Positions 1 to 4,311 of a stretch of DNA of 5,767 nucleotides are shown here, piece by piece. Below the pieces are notes generated by a model. The model worked only from the letters and a program-made list of their open reading frames with translations. It had not been told where the DNA came from and ran no database searches. A program made the position numbers and the translations under genes. The stretch lies in contig JACFNS010000184.1 of NCBI GenBank assembly GCA_019454705.1, forward strand, positions 1 to 5,767, given 5' to 3'. Origin of the DNA: Taibaiella sp. (GTDB lineage: Bacteria > Bacteroidota > Bacteroidia > Chitinophagales > Chitinophagaceae). Positions within the stretch are counted from its first letter, which is position 1. Each line of letters begins with the position of its first letter.

Positions 1-967
1 CATAACAGGCGCTTTTCTTCATCCGCTCTACATGCGATGCCATAATCATCTTGTCTTCGCCGCCCTGGTAGCCGGGCATAAATACATTCATCACTTCAGA
101 CAACATCATGCCCGGACGGAAATCAGTGAAAGTTTTACCGTCATTCAGCACTGCTATACCCTGCAGGTGGCAGCGCTGGCAGATGTTGTTCTGCAGCTCT
201 GTGGACAACCTCCTCGGGTTAACGATTGTATAGTCCGGAGCCTGGGAGGTATCTACTATATTGCCTGATTCCTTCTCCTGCACATGTAGGCTGCCTGGGC
301 CGTGGCAGCGTTCGCAGTCAATACCCTGTTTGATGTTCAGGTATTTATTCTGGCTGTTGTGTACAAACTCTGGCAGGCCGTTGTGGCAGCTCATACACTC
401 CATCTGTATCATGCGGCTAAAACGGCTATTAGCGCCTTTTTCGAAACCCGGGGCAAGGTCCCATGTGCCCTTTTGTGTATAGTAGGTTATCGGTGCCTGG
501 TAAGCATAACCGTTCGTTACAAAAATATGCGAATTCGTATGCTGGCCCGAACCTACCACATAGTCTATCCTTTGCAGCAGGTTATGTACAGTGTCTTTCC
601 CCTCCAGCCTGAACTCCCTGACGTACAGAATATCTCCCTGCCAAAACGGATGATAGTAAAAGTCCAGATCCTTGTCATACACCAGGGTGTGGCCGGGGGT
701 ATAGTCTGCCGCGGATTTGTGTTTGGTAGCATAGTCCCAGGACTGGCCCATGCCGGTCTGAATATAAGTTTGGTACACAGGCTCGTGGCAGGTGCGGCAT
801 TTCTGCATGCCTACATAGCGCACGGTGGTATCGTACACATTCAGCCATGCTGAGCTATGTTCTTCGACAGCAGTCTTTTTTTCAGGACTGTTACAAAAAA
901 AAGCCGGCAGGGCAATGGCTACTACCACCAGCAACAACACCAAGCTTTTTACTTTCGGGGATGACAT
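1..967 (-). CDS. Multiheme cytochrome c, exported (3' end beyond the window)
   Basis: The frame is open from the ATG at 967 to the left edge, giving 322 residues without a stop. The N-terminus (about residues 6-24) is a basic, then hydrophobic, export signal. Four c-type heme sites are visible: CRTCH (57-61), CMSCH (191-195), CERCH (218-222) and CQRCH (263-267). Around them lie stretches I recognise from a multiheme family that often carries C-terminal TPRs: YVGMQKCRTCH, YVVGSGQHTNSHIF and GIDCERCHGPG. The heme-rich part belongs in the periplasm or at the cell surface, in electron transfer or a redox reaction; the substrate is unknown. The visible end (KKSACY) resembles the segment that in relatives precedes another CxxCH, so further hemes and perhaps TPRs probably lie outside the window. 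Cys25 follows PAFF, a poor lipobox, so lipidation is doubtful. It lies 33 bases downstream of tyrS on the same strand with no terminator between them. I saw no Shine-Dalgarno sequence. The cytochrome assignment is firm; the subfamily is inferred. Confidence 0.9.
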   Translation of the reverse strand, partial: MSSPKVKSLVLLLVVVAIALPAFFCNSPEKKTAVEEHSSAWLNVYDTTVRYVGMQKCRTCHEPVYQTYIQTGMGQSWDYATKHKSAADYTPGHTLVYDKDLDFYYHPFWQGDILYVREFRLEGKDTVHNLLQRIDYVVGSGQHTNSHIFVTNGYAYQAPITYYTQKGTWDLAPGFEKGANSRFSRMIQMECMSCHNGLPEFVHNSQNKYLNIKQGIDCERCHGPGSLHVQEKESGNIVDTSQAPDYTIVNPRRLSTELQNNICQRCHLQGIAVLNDGKTFTDFRPGMMLSEVMNVFMPGYQGGEDKMIMASHVERMKKSACY

Positions 968-1000
968 TCCCTTCAAATTTAAGACAAAAGAGCTACACCG

Positions 1001-2287
1001 TTAATTGAATATCGCCAGCGTGTAGTTCGACTTGCCCTTTTGCACCAGTATGTATTTGCCATTGAGCAGATGTGCGGTTGTCAGTTTGAAATCAAGCTCA
1101 GCCACTTTTTCTTTATTAATGCTCAGGCCGCCATTTTGCAGCATTTTACGTGCCTCACCTTTCGATGGGAATACGCCGCTCTCGGCCAGGAAAGTAAGTA
1201 TATCTGCGCCTTCACCCTCCAACACAGCTTTACTAGCTTCTACCTGCGGTACACCATCCATTACTTCCAGCAGTTGTTGCTCGTTGAAAGACTTCAATAC
1301 ATCCACTGCTTCATTGCCTTTGCTGAACAGTATATCTGAAGCCTGCTGTGCGAAAGCCAGGTCTTCAGCGCTATGTACCAGGATAGTAAGCTCCTCCGCC
1401 AATGCCTTTTGCAGCCTGCGCAGGTGAGGGGCAGTTTTGTGTTCTTCTATCAGCGCCTGTATTTCTTCTACAGGGCGGAAGGAGAAAATATAAGATAGCT
1501 TTTCAGCCTCTTCATCCGGCTGCTTCATCCAGAACTGGTAAAACAGGTAGGGGGAAGTGCGGGCCGGGTCGAGCCAGATATTGCCACTCTCCGTTTTGCC
1601 AAACTTGCTACCATCTGCCTTGGTTATCAGCGGGCTGGTAAAACCCCAGGCATCGCTGCCACCCTTTCGGCGTACCAACTCAGTACCCGTAGTGATATTG
1701 CCCCACTGGTCGGCGCCGCCAAACTGCAGTTTTACATTGTGGTTGGCATTCAGGAAGTAGAAGTCGTATGCCTGTATGAGCTGGTATGAGAACTCAGTAA
1801 AAGACAGCCCGGTTTCCAACCTCTTCTGCACAGAGTCTTTTGCCATCATATATCCTACGGTAATGTGTTTACCCACATCGCGTATGAACTCCAGGAAACT
1901 GTAATCTTTCAGCCAGTCGTAGTTGTTCACCATTACCGCGCCATTGGGCTTGTCATCGCCAAAGTCCAGGAACTTTTCCAGTTGTTTGCGGATGCCCGCT
2001 ATATTCTTTTGCAGGGTATCATTATCCAGCAGGTTACGCTCGGCCGACTTGCCCGATGGGTCACCAATCATACCCGTAGCACCGCCCAATAATGCATAAG
2101 GCTTGTGGCCCGCCCTTTGCAGGCGCATCAGCAGGGTTATCTGTAACATGCTGCCCACGTGCAGGCTATCGGCTGTAGGGTCGAAGCCCACATAGCCCGA
2201 TGTTATTTCTTTAGCCAGTTGTTCCTCTAATCCCGGCATTATGTCCTGTACCAGGTTCCGCGCTCTTAAGTCCGCTATCAAGTCCAT
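1001..2287 (-). CDS. tyrS: Tyrosyl-tRNA synthetase (TyrRS)
   Basis: The enzyme charges tRNA-Tyr with tyrosine in the cytoplasm, using ATP. From the chosen start it has 428 residues, the usual length of bacterial TyrRS. The class I Rossmann core shows YVGFDPTADSLHVGS, with the HIGH-type motif HVGS at about 43-46. The tyrosine-binding helix with Y168, Q172 and D175 follows, then GGADQWGNI (about 190-198) and the KMSKS-type loop KFGKT (228-232). The last ~65 residues form the S4-like tRNA-binding domain (PSKGEARKMLQNGG onward), complete to the stop. An in-frame ATG lies 20 codons upstream (2347), but that extension is unlike TyrRS N-termini and would span the candidate promoter. MDLIADLRARNLVQD at 2287 is the typical beginning, so I chose it. 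No T-box leader is visible. The cytochrome gene follows on the same strand and may share its transcript. Confidence 0.97.
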   Translation of the reverse strand: MDLIADLRARNLVQDIMPGLEEQLAKEITSGYVGFDPTADSLHVGSMLQITLLMRLQRAGHKPYALLGGATGMIGDPSGKSAERNLLDNDTLQKNIAGIRKQLEKFLDFGDDKPNGAVMVNNYDWLKDYSFLEFIRDVGKHITVGYMMAKDSVQKRLETGLSFTEFSYQLIQAYDFYFLNANHNVKLQFGGADQWGNITTGTELVRRKGGSDAWGFTSPLITKADGSKFGKTESGNIWLDPARTSPYLFYQFWMKQPDEEAEKLSYIFSFRPVEEIQALIEEHKTAPHLRRLQKALAEELTILVHSAEDLAFAQQASDILFSKGNEAVDVLKSFNEQQLLEVMDGVPQVEASKAVLEGEGADILTFLAESGVFPSKGEARKMLQNGGLSINKEKVAELDFKLTTAHLLNGKYILVQKGKSNYTLAIFN

Positions 2288-2307
2288 GTATCTGTAATAT
2301 AAGCCGC

Positions 2308-2315
2308 CAAAATTA
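2308..2315 (-). promoter_or_regulatory. Candidate -7 element of the tyrS promoter
   Basis: On the minus strand this reads TAATTTTG, an exact match to the Bacteroidota primary-sigma -7 consensus TAnnTTTG. It lies 20 bases upstream of the tyrS ATG, which would give a short leader. No clear TTTG -33 box is present; a T-rich run lies about 21 bases upstream. The assignment rests on one short motif in A+T-rich DNA. Confidence 0.4.
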
Positions 2316-2324
2316 ATACATTGT

Positions 2325-2346
2325 GCCATATGGCTTAAAAAAGCCA
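2325..2346. repeat. Overlapping palindromes upstream of tyrS
   Basis: Two dyads share bases. GCCATATGGC (2325-2334) is a perfect 10-base palindrome. TGGCTT-AAAA-AAGCCA (2331-2346) is a 6-bp inverted repeat with a 4-base spacer. Together they cover the space just upstream of the candidate tyrS -7 element, where a -33 contact or a repressor would bind. They could be an operator or a short hairpin, and I do not recognise the binding protein. Confidence 0.4.
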
Positions 2347-2463
2347 CCTATTTCTTATACACTCATATCTATAAACATTAATGATATAACGTATAAAAGA
2401 ATACATATTTGTGTAAATCATATGCAAGAACTTAAAAATCTTATTAGTGTTTTAACAGTCTAT

Positions 2464-2493
2464 TTTGTTTTTGGAAAATTGTTTCTATCTTTC
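2464..2493 (+). promoter_or_regulatory. Candidate promoter of the DUF6089-type gene
   Basis: TTTG (2464-2467) is followed after 18 bases by TATCTTTC (2486-2493), which matches the Bacteroidota -7 consensus TAnnTTTG except for the last base. Transcription would start near 2500, giving a leader of roughly 20-25 bases before the TTG start at 2524. The spacing fits the known promoter class; there is no experimental support. Confidence 0.45.
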
Positions 2494-2523
2494 GCATTAT
2501 CTAGTAATTAAAACAATACCGTC

Positions 2524-3396
2524 TTGAAACGTATTATACTCAGCTTAGCTTTGTTACTGCCGTTGGTGTCTTCTGCACAACAGCATCACGAGTTTGGATT
2601 TTCTGCGGGCATAAGCAGTTACTACGGCGACCTGCAACCCAATTTGTTCCCTGACCACGGTACTCACGCCATGGGTGGCATCATGTACAAGTACTTCATG
2701 AACCCCCATGTGGGCCTGCGTTTCGGCGTGGCATACACTAATGTGGGCGGCTTCGACAGCCTGTCGCGCATACCTGCAAGGGTAGAGCGTAACCTGAGTT
2801 TCAGGTCGAACCTGCTGGAGTTTCACGGTGGCTTTGAATTCAACTTGCTGCCCATAGAAAAAGACCGTATGAAGTTCACACCTTATGCCTTCTTAGGTAT
2901 TGCGGTGTTCCGCTTCAATCCTTATACATTCGGCTCGCAGGGCCAGAAGGTATATCTGCGCCCGCTGGGTACAGAAGGCCAGAATATACCCCTGTATCCT
3001 GACCGTAAGGAATATAAACTGGTGAGCACATCTTTCCCCATTGGTGGTGGTTTGAAGTTCTTCCTGGGCAAAACATTGATGATAACCCCTGAAATAGGGT
3101 TCCGCTACACCAATACAGATTACCTGGACGACGTGAGCAAGTCTTACGTGAACATGGATGTACTGAAAGAGTACCGTGGCCAGGAAGCTGTTAACTACTC
3201 CTTCCGTACGGACGAAAAGGCCGGATGGGATGGTAACTACCCTGACTATCGCTACCAGCGCGGCGACAGCAAGGCCAACGACCTGTACTGGTTTGGCAGC
3301 CTGACTGTAACCGTGTATATGGACGCTGTAGGCAACCTGCGCGACTACTGGCAAGCTAACTGCCCGGCCTTCCTGAAGAGTGGCAGGGTTCGTTAA
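2524..3396 (+). CDS. DUF6089-type outer-membrane beta-barrel protein
   Basis: This 290-residue exported protein starts with a clear signal peptide, MKRIILSLALLLPLVSSA, probably cut after Ala18 before QQ. The mature part opens with HHEFGFSAGISSYYGDLQPN and alternates short amphipathic strands such as GLRFGVAY, TPYAFLGIAVFRF and PIGGGLKFFLG. The later stretch GFRYTNTDYLDDVSKSYV and the near-terminal RGDSKANDLYWFGSLTVTVY recall the Bacteroidota DUF6089 family, predicted outer-membrane barrels of unknown role. The start is TTG: an in-frame TAA lies at 2509-2511, no ATG or GTG start falls between it and 2524, and the next ATG would delete the signal peptide. A candidate promoter lies just upstream and a strong terminator 26 bases downstream, so it is probably transcribed alone, divergently from tyrS. 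The exported barrel is well supported; the family name comes from recognition without a search. Confidence 0.88.
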   Translation: MKRIILSLALLLPLVSSAQQHHEFGFSAGISSYYGDLQPNLFPDHGTHAMGGIMYKYFMNPHVGLRFGVAYTNVGGFDSLSRIPARVERNLSFRSNLLEFHGGFEFNLLPIEKDRMKFTPYAFLGIAVFRFNPYTFGSQGQKVYLRPLGTEGQNIPLYPDRKEYKLVSTSFPIGGGLKFFLGKTLMITPEIGFRYTNTDYLDDVSKSYVNMDVLKEYRGQEAVNYSFRTDEKAGWDGNYPDYRYQRGDSKANDLYWFGSLTVTVYMDAVGNLRDYWQANCPAFLKSGRVR

Positions 3397-3421
3397 AAAT
3401 ATTATAGTAAAGCACACACTC

Positions 3422-3453
3422 ATTAAGGCAGCCGGATGGCTGCCTTAATTTTT
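3422..3453 (+). terminator. Intrinsic terminator after the DUF6089-type gene
   Basis: A perfect 12-bp stem (ATTAAGGCAGCC at 3422-3433 with GGCTGCCTTAAT at 3438-3449) closes a 4-base GGAT loop and is followed by TTTT. It lies 26 bases after the stop codon. The hairpin and T-run on the plus strand fit a rho-independent terminator. Confidence 0.92.
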
Positions 3454-3466
3454 ATCCATCACGATT

Positions 3467-3613
3467 GACCCTTAAATCCCCCAATGGGGGACTTCTGTTT
3501 TGTTCCTTTTTGATGCCAGTTTTTTGATTTTTGACATCAATTCTGCATAATCGATTGATTATCAAACATGCATTTTGTTCCATACATACGGAAATTGTTC
3601 CGGACTGGAGTCG
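3467..3613. repeat. Intergenic repeat, unit 1
   Basis: This is the first of three related units. It opens with the palindrome TCCCCC-AAT-GGGGGA (3477-3491) inside a leader reading CCTTAAATCCCCC. TTTTGTTCC (3498-3506), TGATGCCA (3511-3518) and its imperfect partner TGACATCA (3532-3539) follow. Then come TGATTATCAA (3557-3566), a second TTTTGTTCC (3573-3581) and the dyad CGGAA-ATTG-TTCCG (3589-3602). The first 52 bases match those of unit 2 at 48 positions, offset by exactly 147 bases. Stop codons and the lack of a recognisable product argue against coding. Confidence 0.75.
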
Positions 3614-3760
3614 GACCCCTAAATCCCCCAGAGGGGGACTTGTGTTTTGTTCCTTTTTGATGCCACGAAAATTGAAATTGCAAATTGGCATCAATTTTCA
3701 ATTAAGATACTGATTATCAACATTTTATTTTGTTCCCTGGCGGAACAGGTGTTCCATTTT
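3614..3760. repeat. Intergenic repeat, unit 2
   Basis: This unit directly abuts unit 1. It has the palindrome TCCCCC-AGA-GGGGGA (3624-3638), TTTTGTTCC (3645-3653) and TGATGCCA (3658-3665) with its perfect inverted partner TGGCATCA (3686-3693). TGATTATCAA (3711-3720), a second TTTTGTTCC (3728-3736) and the dyad GGAAC-AGGT-GTTCC (3742-3755) complete the series. The order and spacing follow unit 1. A further pair, GAAAATTGA (3667-3675) and TCAATTTTC (3691-3699), is also perfectly complementary. The right boundary is approximate. Confidence 0.75.
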
Positions 3761-3927
3761 GTTGCCAAAGTGATGTCTTTTCAAAGGAGGTAACGAGAAC
3801 ACTGCGCTAAGGTGTTGCTCCCCTACGTACGGGATTGCCGTTTTTTTCAAATTCGCGATTGTCCAACGCGAGTATTCCACCCCCGTCCGCAAGCGGACAC
3901 CCCCGCCGGCGGGGGACAGAGTACTCC
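3761..3927. repeat. GC-rich palindromic (REP-like) segment between units 2 and 3
   Basis: No gene is visible here. Three palindromes stand out: TACGTA with imperfect C/G flanks (about 3824-3837), GTCCGC-AA-GCGGAC (3885-3898), and the perfect 16-base palindrome CCCCCGCCGGCGGGGG (3900-3915). The flanks on either side (GCGAGTATTC before, GAGTACTCCGC after) are also roughly complementary, so a longer cruciform or hairpin is possible. Its base composition contrasts with the A+T-rich repeats around it, as if it had been inserted. It resembles REP-like palindromes scattered between Bacteroidota genes; that comparison is from memory. Confidence 0.55.
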
Positions 3928-4078
3928 GCTCCCTAAATGGGTGGGACAGGCAACGGGAACTGTTGATTTGTTCCATTTTGATGCCTGGAAATATGATTTT
4001 CAGTTTTTGGCCTCAATTATAGTGTACGTAATTGAAAATCAGCGTTTTTGTTCCAATTGTGCGGAAATGTTCCGTGGG
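3928..4078. repeat. Intergenic repeat, unit 3 (diverged)
   Basis: This is the most diverged unit but keeps the module order: leader CCCTAAAT (3931-3938) with GGGAC (3943-3947), ATTTGTTCC (3966-3974), TTGATGCC (3978-3985) with imperfect partner GGCCTCAA (4009-4016), TTTTGTTCC (4046-4054), and the dyad CGGAA-ATG-TTCCG (4062-4074). From the first TGTTCC module to the dyad the distances are 91, 97 and 96 bases in units 1, 2 and 3. The CCCCC/GGGGG palindrome of the other units is reduced to GGGTGGGAC. Another inverted pair here is TGATTTTCA with TGAAAATCA (about 3994-4002 and 4033-4041). Confidence 0.6.
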
Positions 4079-4145
4079 AATAAAACCTAACAACTACACT
4101 CTTGCAAGGCTCCGGCAGGTTGTATGTTTTCATGTCAAAGAACTT

Positions 4146-4171
4146 AATACCTGCTTGTTAAAGCAGGTATT
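4146..4171. other. Perfect 11-bp hairpin without a T-run
   Basis: AATACCTGCTT (4146-4156) and AAGCAGGTATT (4161-4171) are perfect inverted copies around the 4-base loop GTTA. Neither strand has a clean T-run after the stem, so it is not a textbook intrinsic terminator. Its right arm touches the candidate -33 TTG of the next promoter. It may be an operator, a T-poor terminator that isolates the downstream gene, or a relic. Confidence 0.6.
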
Positions 4172-4197
4172 GTCAAATGTAAATTTACGTAATTTTG
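4170..4197 (+). promoter_or_regulatory. Candidate promoter of the secreted repeat protein
   Basis: TTG (4170-4172), a 17-base gap and TAATTTTG (4190-4197) form an exact Bacteroidota-type TTG/TAnnTTTG pair. Transcription from it would give a leader of about 105-110 bases before the ATG at 4312. A second, poorer candidate (TTG at 4212-4214 with TATGTTTC at 4232-4239) would shorten the leader to roughly 70 bases. Confidence 0.45.
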
Positions 4198-4311
4198 TTG
4201 TGTTTGCCAACTTGTAAGAACTAACAATCTATATGTTTCCTGTTATAAAGGTGATGCATAAAATTCCTTTTTCACGAATAATTAGTTAAGTTTATATACA
4301 AACTTCCTGAC

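Noticed and set aside
32..853. Plus-strand open frames across the cytochrome region
   Set aside because: They lie opposite a minus-strand frame with four CxxCH sites and a signal sequence, and their own translations show no recognisable features.
974..981. TAAATTTG on the minus strand, a -7-like element just before the cytochrome start
   Set aside because: It matches TAnnTTTG but lies only 6 bases from the ATG, and no TTG sits at the right distance upstream. Co-transcription with tyrS seems simpler.
2323..2511. A 62-codon plus-strand frame in the tyrS/DUF6089 intergenic region
   Set aside because: It has no family resemblance, overlaps the candidate promoters, and ends before the true start of the downstream gene.
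3783..3791. Strong Shine-Dalgarno-like AAAGGAGGT
   Set aside because: No start codon with a credible reading frame follows at a suitable distance, and the neighbouring genes do not use Shine-Dalgarno sequences. It is probably part of the repeat-rich segment.
3751..3967. Possible terminal inverted repeats (GTTCC...GTTGCC) bounding the segment between repeat units 2 and 3
   Set aside because: The match needs several gaps and uses the TGTTCC module that recurs in every unit, so it is no evidence for a transposon end. No target duplication is visible.
3467..4078. A CRISPR array or integron attC array
   Set aside because: There are only three diverged units of about 147 bases, with no short identical repeats, no unique equal-length spacers, no attC core sites, and no cas or integrase gene in the window.
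3452..4217. Several short frames on both strands in the 3454-4311 intergenic region
   Set aside because: Their translations (for example PPLGDLGV-type strings) come from the palindromic repeats, occur in different frames in each unit, and look like no real protein.
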